Shown: one piece after another, positions 15,077 to 22,761 of the stretch
Layout of the letters: each line of letters opens with the position of its first letter
How positions within the stretch are numbered: position 1 is the first letter of the stretch
NCBI GenBank assembly: GCA_004356335.1
Contig: SMXP01000021.1
Span: forward strand, 1 to 40,322
DNA: 40,322 nucleotides
Direction: 5' to 3'
Origin: Alphaproteobacteria bacterium
GTDB taxonomy: Bacteria > Pseudomonadota > Alphaproteobacteria > SMXP01
Made by a program: the position numbers and the translations under genes
Notes under the pieces: generated by a model
Database searches by the model: none
What the model was told of the DNA's origin: nothing
What the model saw: only the letters and a program-made list of their open reading frames with translations

Positions 15077-16291
15077 ATGAGTTTGGTCAACCGATACATA
15101 TTGCGACAACTAATTGTCTATTCGGCAACGATCATGTTGATTGCCTTGGCCGCGCTGTTGCTCGAACGCATGCTTAGGTTGCTCGATCTGACGGTAAATT
15201 CAGATGGTATGATCGGTTATGTCTCGCAAATGCTACTGAATCTAATTCCGCATTATTTGGGAATCGCAATACCGACGACATTCTTTCTCGCAGTGCTTTT
15301 GACAGTGAGCCGCATGAGCCGCAACAGCGAGCTCACGGCGCTCAATGCAGCCGGCGTCGGACTGTTGAGATTGATGTATCCCATTATGGCGACAGCAATT
15401 TTACTAACGGCAATCACCGCAATATTACTCTCCGTCATTCAACCCTACAGCCGCTACACTCATCGATCGCTGGTTCACGACGTTAGCTACCGCTCTCTTG
15501 ACACGGCACTCAAGGAAGGTGCCTTCGTACATGCCGGCGACATGACTTTCATGGCGGAGGGCCGGTCAACAATGGGCGACATATTGACGAATGTCTTCGT
15601 GTTTAAGCGCAACGATGACGGAAGCTCTACTGTTACGACAGCACCCAAAGGTCTATTGCTAAAGGACGCCCCTGAGCTCGGTATGTCCCTCGGCCTTGAA
15701 AATGGCGTCCGCATTGATTTCACCAAACAAGGGAGTTTTGACCGCCGCTTGAGTTTTGAGTCGTTTTTGTGGCCGGTTAATATCGGCACTTTGGGGCCGT
15801 TCCGTGCCCGAGGTCGTGACGAACGCGAGCTGACCCTCACGGAACTTTGGCAGTATCGAAATTCCGCGCCAGAAAAAATCGGTAAAAATAAAATCGTTTC
15901 GGAGTTTCACGTGCGACTCGTGAAGATTCTGTCGATATTAATCTTGCCCCTCATGGCTGTGCCTTTGGGGCTCAATAATAGCCGCACCAGTCAATCCTGG
16001 GGTGTGGCACTCGGGGTACTCGTACTCATTGTCTACCAAAAAGTCATCGAGCTCGGCAGTGCGTTATCGGGGGTCGGCGCAGCATCTCCTTTGGTTAGCA
16101 TGTGGCTACCGTTTCTGTTGTTTTTAGTGGTCGGAGCGGGACTTTTTTATCACGTGAGTCGGCGCGTCACCGCCGACCCGACAGACTGGCTCGCACACCA
16201 ATTTGGTGGATTTGCGTCATGGGTGCAGGGATTTTTCGATCGCGCAAAAGATGGGGCGACCGTTGCTAGACGGCCGCAACAAACTAGATGA
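15077..16291 (+). CDS. lptF: LptF/LptG-family permease (LptF-like)
   Basis: This 404-residue inner-membrane protein has the LptF/LptG architecture: three N-terminal helices, a periplasmic beta-jellyroll (about residues 130-270) and three C-terminal helices. The N-terminus RYILRQLIVYSATIM and the coupling-helix region SRMSRNSELTALNAAGVG are classic family motifs. LptF with LptG and the LptB ATPase extracts lipopolysaccharide and passes it across the periplasm. Here it starts an operon with lptG, a lipid kinase and a Tam41-like nucleotidyltransferase inside a sphingolipid locus. This suggests that its cargo may be a sphingolipid rather than, or besides, LPS (inference). The stop overlaps the lptG start (ATGA). 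Confidence 0.88.
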   Translation: MSLVNRYILRQLIVYSATIMLIALAALLLERMLRLLDLTVNSDGMIGYVSQMLLNLIPHYLGIAIPTTFFLAVLLTVSRMSRNSELTALNAAGVGLLRLMYPIMATAILLTAITAILLSVIQPYSRYTHRSLVHDVSYRSLDTALKEGAFVHAGDMTFMAEGRSTMGDILTNVFVFKRNDDGSSTVTTAPKGLLLKDAPELGMSLGLENGVRIDFTKQGSFDRRLSFESFLWPVNIGTLGPFRARGRDERELTLTELWQYRNSAPEKIGKNKIVSEFHVRLVKILSILILPLMAVPLGLNNSRTSQSWGVALGVLVLIVYQKVIELGSALSGVGAASPLVSMWLPFLLFLVVGAGLFYHVSRRVTADPTDWLAHQFGGFASWVQGFFDRAKDGATVARRPQQTR

Positions 16292-17355
16292 CGTCTACCT
16301 TACATCGATATCTCACCAAGTTATTTTTCTCGCGCTTGGTGCTATTGCTGGTCGGTATCAATTTTCTTGTCGTCATTCTGGATTTTATGGCCAATGGCGA
16401 CGATGTGATCAGCTCGAACTCGACACCGCTTTTGTCATCCTTTCGCTATATGGGGCTGCGCCTGCCTCAAATTGCGTCAACACTCATGCCGTTTGTATTG
16501 CTTATTGCGGTTCTCCTTACATTGATGGAACTGGTCCGGCATCAAGAAATGGCGGCGATGATGTCGGCCGGCATGTCACAGCTTAAAGTCATGTTGACCC
16601 TGCTGCCCGCGGGCATGATCGTCGCGGTTTTACAATTTGCCATTAATGACCAATTGGAGCCGAGAGCTATAAAGGAACTAAAGAATTGGGGAGTCGGAGA
16701 ATACAAAGTTGATAAGGGGGAGGAGATCGATGCAATTTGGTTTCACCATCAAAGTGACATAATTCGCGTGGGCCGCGTCGAACGCGGTGATCTACTTCAC
16801 GACATTACTATTTTCCGGCGTGGTCAAGACGGAAACATAGTCGAGCGCATTCATGCGAATAGGCTGGTTCACGAAAATGGGACTTGGATTCTGAGTGACG
16901 TCAGCCGTTCGACCATTACTCGCCGCGAGCCGGAACAACTCGACCATCTTGAATGGCAGAGCAATCTGCAGCCCCATCTTGTGGCATCGCTTGCATCTCA
17001 TCCCAAGGATCTATCCGTTTTTGAGATCAGACGATTTTGGCAAGAGGCAAGGTTTGGCAGCTTTCCCAATCATGTTTATGAAGTGTGGATGCACCGGAAA
17101 ATTGTTGCGCCCCTCGTCCTTTTTGTCATGGTTCTAATGTCTGTTCCGCTTGTCCAGCGCTACCAACGTGATACAAATTTAGTTTCGATATTAGTATTCG
17201 GATTGGCTGCGGGTTTTTTCTTCATTGTCTTTGACGATCTTTTGATGACATTTGGCGAGGCGGGGCTCATCCCGCCCATATTGGCTGCTTGGGCGGCAAC
17301 TCTGATCTTCGCCGCAATCGGCGCGACATTGGCCTTGCACCACGAGTCACTCTGA
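16288..17355 (+). CDS. lptG: LptF/LptG-family permease (LptG-like)
   Basis: This 355-residue partner of the preceding gene overlaps it by 4 nt. It has an N-terminal RYLTKLFFSRLVLLLVGINF helix, a coupling segment MELVRHQEMAAMMSAGMS, a periplasmic jellyroll and three C-terminal helices ending near residue 350. Both subunits are needed for the LptB2FG ABC transporter in known systems; no lptB, lptC or lptA homologue lies in this window. The stop is 2 nt before the lipid kinase gene, so the four plus-strand genes are almost certainly one operon. Whether this is the only LptFG pair of the genome or a dedicated paralogue cannot be seen here. Confidence 0.87.
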   Translation: MTSTLHRYLTKLFFSRLVLLLVGINFLVVILDFMANGDDVISSNSTPLLSSFRYMGLRLPQIASTLMPFVLLIAVLLTLMELVRHQEMAAMMSAGMSQLKVMLTLLPAGMIVAVLQFAINDQLEPRAIKELKNWGVGEYKVDKGEEIDAIWFHHQSDIIRVGRVERGDLLHDITIFRRGQDGNIVERIHANRLVHENGTWILSDVSRSTITRREPEQLDHLEWQSNLQPHLVASLASHPKDLSVFEIRRFWQEARFGSFPNHVYEVWMHRKIVAPLVLFVMVLMSVPLVQRYQRDTNLVSILVFGLAAGFFFIVFDDLLMTFGEAGLIPPILAAWAATLIFAAIGATLALHHESL

Positions 17356-17357
17356 AC

Positions 17358-18332
17358 ATGAACACGCCCGCCGTAAAAGTAGGCCTCATATCAAATCCCT
17401 TAAGTCAAAGAAATAAGAAGCGCCGGGGTAAGCTTAACGACATCGTTAGTTCACACGCCGATATATTATACGAGCCCCTTGAGGAGATCGCCGCTTTGGC
17501 AGAGATTCTCAAAAAGTTTTCGGCCCGTGAGGTCGGGCTGATTGTGCTGGATGGCGGCGATGGCACGGTTCAAGCGGCTTTGACCGAATTACTAAACGGC
17601 AACGCTTACGACACACCGCCATTGCTGTGTGTCTTGCCAAGCGGTATGACCAACTTAATTGCCGGCGATGTCAGCGGCAAAGGAACACCGGAAATGGGTT
17701 TCTCTCGAGTGATAGAGAGAGCGCGCAACGAATCCTTCGATCAATGGATCGTTGAGCGCCATGTCATTCGCGTGCAATATGCACCAGACCTGTCACCCAT
17801 TTACGGCATGTTTTTTGGCATGGGCGCGGTGACACGGGCGATCGAACAATGTCGTCGCGTCATTCACCCCCTGCGAATTGAAGGACCCGGCGCGGTAGGC
17901 CTTACCTTGGCCGGCCTGCTCATACGCAGATCGATCAGAGGGAACCGCGACGATACTGTGTTTCGCGGCGACAATATCACGCTTCAATTTAATGACGGTA
18001 AGGCGATCCCGATACATAACCTGCTGGTTTTGATCTCGACTTTGAAGCGACTTGCGCTTGGAACGCGGCCCTTTTGGGGAGAAGGCAATGGCGGTCTCCA
18101 AGTTACAAGCATCGCCTATCCGCCCACTCGATTTTGGCGCTCACTTTTCCCCCTGCTATATGGCAAGGAAAGGCGCAACCTTGATTCCGAGATTTATTTG
18201 AGCCAAAGAACCGATCATCTCGCCATCACAATGAACAGCCCGTTCACATTGGACGGTGAGATGTTCCAGCCTTCACCGGACATTCCCGTCAGATTAGAGG
18301 CTGCCGGTCCGGTTCGGTTTATCCGCTGGTGA
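17358..18332 (+). CDS. Diacylglycerol/ceramide kinase-like lipid kinase (CpgB-like)
   Basis: The product is 324 residues from ATG 17358, directly after lptG. The N-terminal domain has KVGLISNPLS and the catalytic GGDGT (Gly66 to Thr70), followed by PSGMTNLIAGD at the place of the family's PxGTxN motif. A second beta-rich domain follows, with a LDGEMF segment near the C-terminus as in DAGK/LCB-type kinases. This family phosphorylates lipid alcohols with ATP. In Caulobacter a DAGK-like enzyme encoded in the sphingolipid locus (CpgB) is a ceramide kinase, and context here favours the same role. A diacylglycerol or long-chain-base substrate remains possible. Confidence 0.82.
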   Translation: MNTPAVKVGLISNPLSQRNKKRRGKLNDIVSSHADILYEPLEEIAALAEILKKFSAREVGLIVLDGGDGTVQAALTELLNGNAYDTPPLLCVLPSGMTNLIAGDVSGKGTPEMGFSRVIERARNESFDQWIVERHVIRVQYAPDLSPIYGMFFGMGAVTRAIEQCRRVIHPLRIEGPGAVGLTLAGLLIRRSIRGNRDDTVFRGDNITLQFNDGKAIPIHNLLVLISTLKRLALGTRPFWGEGNGGLQVTSIAYPPTRFWRSLFPLLYGKERRNLDSEIYLSQRTDHLAITMNSPFTLDGEMFQPSPDIPVRLEAAGPVRFIRW

Positions 18333-18336
18333 CGCC

Positions 18337-19284
18337 ATGTCAATGGAACAAACGCTTGCTCAAATTATTCGACGGGAGATTTATCAGCCGGTACCGCAAG
18401 CGGTGCAAACAGCCGCACAGGGCGTTCGCGATCGACATGGTGATGGTGTCGCGGCAATTCTTTTCTACGGCTCTTGCCTTAGAGACCAATCGGTTGAAGG
18501 CAAAGTGATTGATTTTTACGTACTCGTGGAGCACTACCATAACATCCACAAGAGCTGGATCATGAGCACGGCAAATGCCCTGCTTCCGCCCAACGTCTAC
18601 TATCTAGAGGTCCCCGATGATGGAGGCACGGTCCGCATCAAATACGCCGTTTATACGTTAAACGCATTTAACAGGGGGGCATCCCAACGCACCATACAGT
18701 CGACAATATGGGCACGATTCGCGCAACCCTGTATTCTGCTATACGCGCGCAGTGATGCGGTCGAGGGGCGGATTGTTTCGGCATTGGTCAAGTCCATCAC
18801 GACGTTGATGAAACTAACCACACCTCTCATGGCCACAACATTCACCTCGAAAGAATTATGGGTGCGCGCTTTTCAAGAAAGCTATAGATCGGAATTGCGC
18901 GCGGAACGTTCGGATCGCCCCGCCCAACTCTATGATCATTTTGAAATGCGTTACGAAAAGCTGAGCAAACTTTGTTTGATCGGCGCCGAACAACAAGAAA
19001 GTCAACCTCAAACGCCCACACGCTACCGAAATTCAAGCGGCAAATGGGCTAGAGCCCTCACCCAAACGAGATGTGTGGTGCGGCGGTTCTACGGCAAGTT
19101 TCTCACAATATTGCGCCTTGTGAAGGCGGCATTTACGTTTGATGGCGGACTCGACTACATCCTTTGGAAGATTGAAACCCATTCGGCCGTGCGGGTAAGA
19201 CCGACGCCCTGGCAAGAGCGGCACCCGGTGCTGGCGGCACCGATCTTGGCATGGCGGTTATACCGGCAAGGGGCTTTTCGCTGA
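18337..19284 (+). CDS. Tam41-like nucleotidyltransferase (possible lipid-headgroup cytidylyltransferase)
   Basis: This 315-residue protein has a nucleotidyltransferase-fold motif near the N-terminus: FYGSCLRDQ followed by VIDFYVLVEHYHNIH. It resembles the YGSGV...DF region of Tam41, the mitochondrial CDP-diacylglycerol synthase. The middle is rich in Thr and basic residues, and the C-terminus carries YDHFEMRYEKL and GGLDYILWKIETHS. It follows the lipid kinase by 4 nt. In Caulobacter a cytidylyltransferase (CpgD) acts in anionic sphingolipid synthesis, and this protein could be the equivalent (inference; homology not tested). The last 27 nt overlap the 3' end of the convergent serine palmitoyltransferase gene. 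Confidence 0.65.
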   Translation: MSMEQTLAQIIRREIYQPVPQAVQTAAQGVRDRHGDGVAAILFYGSCLRDQSVEGKVIDFYVLVEHYHNIHKSWIMSTANALLPPNVYYLEVPDDGGTVRIKYAVYTLNAFNRGASQRTIQSTIWARFAQPCILLYARSDAVEGRIVSALVKSITTLMKLTTPLMATTFTSKELWVRAFQESYRSELRAERSDRPAQLYDHFEMRYEKLSKLCLIGAEQQESQPQTPTRYRNSSGKWARALTQTRCVVRRFYGKFLTILRLVKAAFTFDGGLDYILWKIETHSAVRVRPTPWQERHPVLAAPILAWRLYRQGAFR

Positions 19285-20493
19285 GGCGTCAGAAGATGTC
19301 GGCATGGCATCTCGCCGCATTTCGGCCAAGCGTGAGAAAATCTCTCCAATTTCCTCAATCTCCTCAACGCTGTGAGCGGCTGAAACGCTCAATCGAAGAA
19401 GTGAGGTGGCGTTAGGCGTACCGGGCGGAATAGCCAGATTTACGTAAACGCCTGCTTGAATGAGCCAGTTCCAACACGTCACAGCGTCTTCACGGCTTGG
19501 CATCTTGACCGCAATAATGGGTCCCTTGTCGGCGCAAAGCTCAAACCCTAGTTGATGCAACCGATCGTAAAGCCGTGATGAATTGCGCCAAAGTGTTTGA
19601 CGCAGTTCGGGACGCTTCTCGATCTGATGTACCGCTTCGAGCACCGATGCCACATTGGCCGGCGACATCGACGCGGTGAACATATAAGGCCGGCTGACGC
19701 AACGCAGAAGCTCAAATTCCGGGTGATTGGATGCGGCAAAACCACCTACCGATCCCAGGCTCTTGCTAAAAGTGCCTACATAAAAATCGATTTTATCAAG
19801 CACGCCCTGATCTTCTGAAACGCCGCGACCCTTATCACCAAACACTCCATAAGAATGTGCTTCATCGACAAAAAGATAAGCGTCATGTTCATGGGTAATC
19901 TTTTCGATCTCGGCGACGGGCGCCACATCACCGAACATGCTGTACATCCCTTCAACAATGACCAGCACATTACCGCCGTCTTGGCCCAAGCGGGTTAAGC
20001 GTTTATCCAAATCTTCCGGAGAGTTGTGGCGAAATCGGATGGTCTCGGCGTCGCTCAATTTGCAACCGTCATAAATCGAAGCATGGCAATCGGCATCAAT
20101 TAGAATCGTATCTCCCTGTCCTGTGAGACCCGATATAACGCCGAGATTGGCTTGATAACCGGTTGAAAACACAATCGTGTATTGATAGCCGAGAAACTTT
20201 GCCAGCGCCTGCTCCAGCGCTTTGTGATTCGCATAGGTACCATTGGCGAAACGAGAACCCGTGGTACCGGTTCCTTGCTTCGCCATGGCTTCTTGGCCAG
20301 CGCGCACACATTCCGGGTCGAAGGTGAGGCCGAGATAATTATTGGTGCCCGCTAACAACACCTCACGCCCGTCGATCAACGCTCGAGTAGGCGACAATAT
20401 CTCCGCCATACAGACACTGAACGGATCATCTCCGACCTCTAGGATAGAGTTATACAGATCCGATAATGGTCCAAACTTATCAAAAATACTCAT
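19258..20493 (-). CDS. spt: Serine palmitoyltransferase (alpha-oxoamine synthase)
   Basis: This 411-residue, fold-type I PLP enzyme is of the usual length for soluble bacterial serine palmitoyltransferase. Landmarks are AGTNNYLGL, the GTTGSRFANGTY loop, DADCHASIYDG (His138), VDEAHSYGVFGDKGRG with Asp210, and the PLP-binding Lys244 in GTFSKSLGSVGGF. It condenses serine with an acyl thioester to give 3-ketosphinganine, the first step of sphingolipid synthesis. Other alpha-oxoamine synthases (KBL, BioF, HemA) share the fold, but the neighbouring ACP, acyl-AMP ligase and ceramide synthase-like genes favour SPT. It begins 4 nt after the ACP stop, so the two genes are coupled. It ends inside the convergent Tam41-like gene. 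Confidence 0.9.
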   Translation of the reverse strand: MSIFDKFGPLSDLYNSILEVGDDPFSVCMAEILSPTRALIDGREVLLAGTNNYLGLTFDPECVRAGQEAMAKQGTGTTGSRFANGTYANHKALEQALAKFLGYQYTIVFSTGYQANLGVISGLTGQGDTILIDADCHASIYDGCKLSDAETIRFRHNSPEDLDKRLTRLGQDGGNVLVIVEGMYSMFGDVAPVAEIEKITHEHDAYLFVDEAHSYGVFGDKGRGVSEDQGVLDKIDFYVGTFSKSLGSVGGFAASNHPEFELLRCVSRPYMFTASMSPANVASVLEAVHQIEKRPELRQTLWRNSSRLYDRLHQLGFELCADKGPIIAVKMPSREDAVTCWNWLIQAGVYVNLAIPPGTPNATSLLRLSVSAAHSVEEIEEIGEIFSRLAEMRRDAMPTSSDASAKSPLPV

Positions 20494-20497
20494 GGCC

Positions 20498-20752
20498 TTA
20501 TTTTTCGCTCACAAGCTTTTGAACAGACTTAACCAGATCGCCCACAGTCCGCAGTTCAGACATTAAATTCATGGGGAAGGATATATCGTAACTATCCTCC
20601 AACTCCATGATCAAATCTAAGATAGCCACGGAATCGATCTCCAATTCCGTTGCAATATCGGTGTCTTTCGTCAATTCAATGTTATTGACATTGAAGACTT
20701 TCAGCAATGCACAAGTCTTTTGAAAGACCAAATCGTGATCTTCCTGTGGCAT
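20498..20752 (-). CDS. Dedicated acyl carrier protein (AcpR-like)
   Basis: The product is 84 residues from ATG 20752, chosen because AAGGA lies about 10 nt upstream. Longer readings run into a palindromic repeat and are not credible. The phosphopantetheine attachment Ser41 is in ELEIDSVAILDLI, followed by the acidic helix MELEDSYDI. In Caulobacter a specialised ACP is required for ceramide synthesis and delivers acyl groups to serine palmitoyltransferase. Here it is placed between a fatty acyl-AMP ligase and spt, exactly as expected for that role. The usual DSL motif reads DSV, as in several specialised ACPs. Confidence 0.88.
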   Translation of the reverse strand: MPQEDHDLVFQKTCALLKVFNVNNIELTKDTDIATELEIDSVAILDLIMELEDSYDISFPMNLMSELRTVGDLVKSVQKLVSEK

Positions 20753-20803
20753 CTTTTCTCTATCCTTCATCTTTTGGTTCTCATTCGGATATACGCTATC
20801 AAC

Positions 20804-20947
20804 TAGAGCACGTTCACAAAAGATGGAATCACTAACGTGCTCTAGGTCTTTGTTTTGTCGCGCATTCGAACCCAAAAACCGCGTACACTTTTTGTGAATG
20901 CGCTCTAGACCACGTTCTTCGATTCTATGAATTGTGAACGTGGTCTA
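20804..20947. repeat. Triple palindromic repeat array (core II - core I - core II) within the acyl-AMP ligase/ACP gap
   Basis: Module 20804-20844 has arms GAGCACGTT / AACGTGCTC. Module 20857-20907 has arms GCGCATTC / GAATGCGC around, read in reverse, the AAAAGTG...CGGTTTT core. Module 20906-20947 has arms GACCACGTTC / GAACGTGGTC. The last two share the junction TCTAGA. The array separates the ligase stop (20995) from the ACP start (20752) on the same strand and may uncouple their expression. Confidence 0.85.
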
Positions 20948-20994
20948 TTGTAATATATCCATCCGGCCGGCTTATAGCAGCTTGTTATGATTTC

Positions 20995-22761
20995 TCACTC
21001 TGCCAAGACAGACAAGCCTTCGGCGGATTCATTGGATCGGTCCTCAAAGGCACCGGCAAGGAATCTAGCTTTTACCTTAGCCCGGCTCAGCTTGCCGGAC
21101 GATGTCATGGTCAGACTGCGCAGCGGTGCCAAAACGATCTTGCTCGTCACACCCGCTGTTGCATGGATCGTTGTTTTGATCCGACGCAATAATTGCTGGC
21201 GCGCTTCATCGCCCTTAACACGGCACTCGACCACCGTCACAACCGATTCCGTCCCATCGGACTTCTCAACTGAAAAAGCCGCCACACCGCCGCTACGTAT
21301 TTCGGGCAGGCGTTCTATGGCCCACTCAATATCGTGAGGCCAAATATTGCGTCCGTTGACGATGATCAAATCTTTGCTGCGACCTGTGACGACAAGCTCC
21401 CCGTCGATCAGGTAGCCCATGTCACCCGTATCCATCCAGCCGTCATCCGTTAAAACCCGTTGCGATGCTTCTTTGTCCTGAAAATAGCCGGCCATAAGGC
21501 TTGGACCACTGATAAAAATGTCGCCAACCTCACGATCCGCCACAAGGGATCCATCGCTGCGTCTGATTTCAAGTCCGTGTCCCGGCATGGGCTTACCGCA
21601 AATGACGAATGTGCGTCTCTTATCCGCGTTACCGTTTAATTTTATGGGTTTAGCGATACCCGAATTGGCATAGACCTGCATATCAATGGTATCTCTCGCG
21701 AAGTCCTCATCGACATCGGCAAAGGTCATGGCGAGCGTTGCTTCCGCAAGGCCATAGCTGGGTACAAATGTCGAGCGTCGATACCCCACGGGCTCGAACG
21801 TCGAGATAAACGTATCAAGCACGTCGGCACGAATCATGTCGCCGCCAATGCCCGCAACGCGCCAAGACGACAAATCGATCCCGTCCAAGGAACCATTCTT
21901 TGCCCGCCGGCAACACAATTCGTATCCGAACGACGGGCTGAACGCCATGGTTGCTTTGTTGTCCGAGATAATCTTGAGCCAGAGCAACGGACGGCGCGCG
22001 AAGTCTGCAGTAGCAATATAATCGACGCTCACCTGCATCATGAGCGGCCCCAGCGCAAACCCCACAAGACCCATATCATGGTAAAGCGGTAGCCAGGAAA
22101 TCGTACGATCTCCTTGCCGACATTTCAGGCCGTGTCGAAGAATGGCGGTGATATTACTTGTCGTGGATTTTTGCGTCGCCGTGACGCCTTTGGGTGAGCT
22201 CGTGCTGCCCGAGGAATATTGAATGTAGCAAGGCTCATCGGGGCCGAGCGGTTGAAGCTCCACCTCGGCTTTGGTCATTTGATCGAAATCGCTATACGTA
22301 CCTATCAAGAGGCCAGGTTGTGATTTCCCGGCTTCCTTAAGAAGTTCGATGAGATGATCGGACGTTACAGCGGCGCAGGCACCAGCCTTGGCCATCATAA
22401 TGCGAATCTGTTCGATATAGGCTTCCTTACCACCCAAATTAATCGGCAACAGAAGCGGTACCGGCAGCAAGCCCGCATATTGGCAGGCAAAGAAGAAAAC
22501 GTGAAATTGCGGGATCGTCTCGGCCAGGATGGCCACCCGACCATGGCGAGGAAAACCCGCCGCAACAAGACGCAATGCCAGTTCTTTGGCCCGGACGCGC
22601 AGCTCCGTATAGGAAATTTGAGCGATCACTTCACCCCGAACAGAATAAAAGTTCAAGCCGGTCTCGCCGCGCGCCGCGTATTCAAGTCCTTCTACGAGTG
22701 TATCGAAACCACTTACCTTGAAGGGCAGTTTCTCGTTTATTGTTGGTGTCGGATTAGGCAT
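20995..22761 (-). CDS. Fatty acyl-AMP ligase / acyl-ACP synthetase
   Basis: This 588-residue member of the AMP-forming adenylating family is most like fatty acyl-AMP ligases. Core motifs are IQYSSGSTSSPKGV (P-loop), SWLPLYHDMGLVG, YGLAEATLAM, WMDTGDMGYL, GRSKDLIIVNGRNIWPHDIE and the terminal SSGKLSRAKVK with the catalytic Lys. The HDMGL and NGRNIWPHDIEW patterns are typical of enzymes that load acyl groups onto an ACP rather than CoA. Upstream of the ATG is GGGGA at 6 nt. It leads the operon with the ACP and serine palmitoyltransferase, matching the acyl-ACP synthetase required for ceramide synthesis in Caulobacter. Confidence 0.88.
   Translation of the reverse strand: MPNPTPTINEKLPFKVSGFDTLVEGLEYAARGETGLNFYSVRGEVIAQISYTELRVRAKELALRLVAAGFPRHGRVAILAETIPQFHVFFFACQYAGLLPVPLLLPINLGGKEAYIEQIRIMMAKAGACAAVTSDHLIELLKEAGKSQPGLLIGTYSDFDQMTKAEVELQPLGPDEPCYIQYSSGSTSSPKGVTATQKSTTSNITAILRHGLKCRQGDRTISWLPLYHDMGLVGFALGPLMMQVSVDYIATADFARRPLLWLKIISDNKATMAFSPSFGYELCCRRAKNGSLDGIDLSSWRVAGIGGDMIRADVLDTFISTFEPVGYRRSTFVPSYGLAEATLAMTFADVDEDFARDTIDMQVYANSGIAKPIKLNGNADKRRTFVICGKPMPGHGLEIRRSDGSLVADREVGDIFISGPSLMAGYFQDKEASQRVLTDDGWMDTGDMGYLIDGELVVTGRSKDLIIVNGRNIWPHDIEWAIERLPEIRSGGVAAFSVEKSDGTESVVTVVECRVKGDEARQQLLRRIKTTIHATAGVTSKIVLAPLRSLTMTSSGKLSRAKVKARFLAGAFEDRSNESAEGLSVLAE

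Noticed and set aside
20753..20875. N-terminal extension of the acyl carrier protein
   Set aside because: The extra residues translate a palindromic repeat; the same peptide-like strings (SNARQNKDLEHVSDSIFC) recur wherever this repeat is read, so they are not protein-coding.
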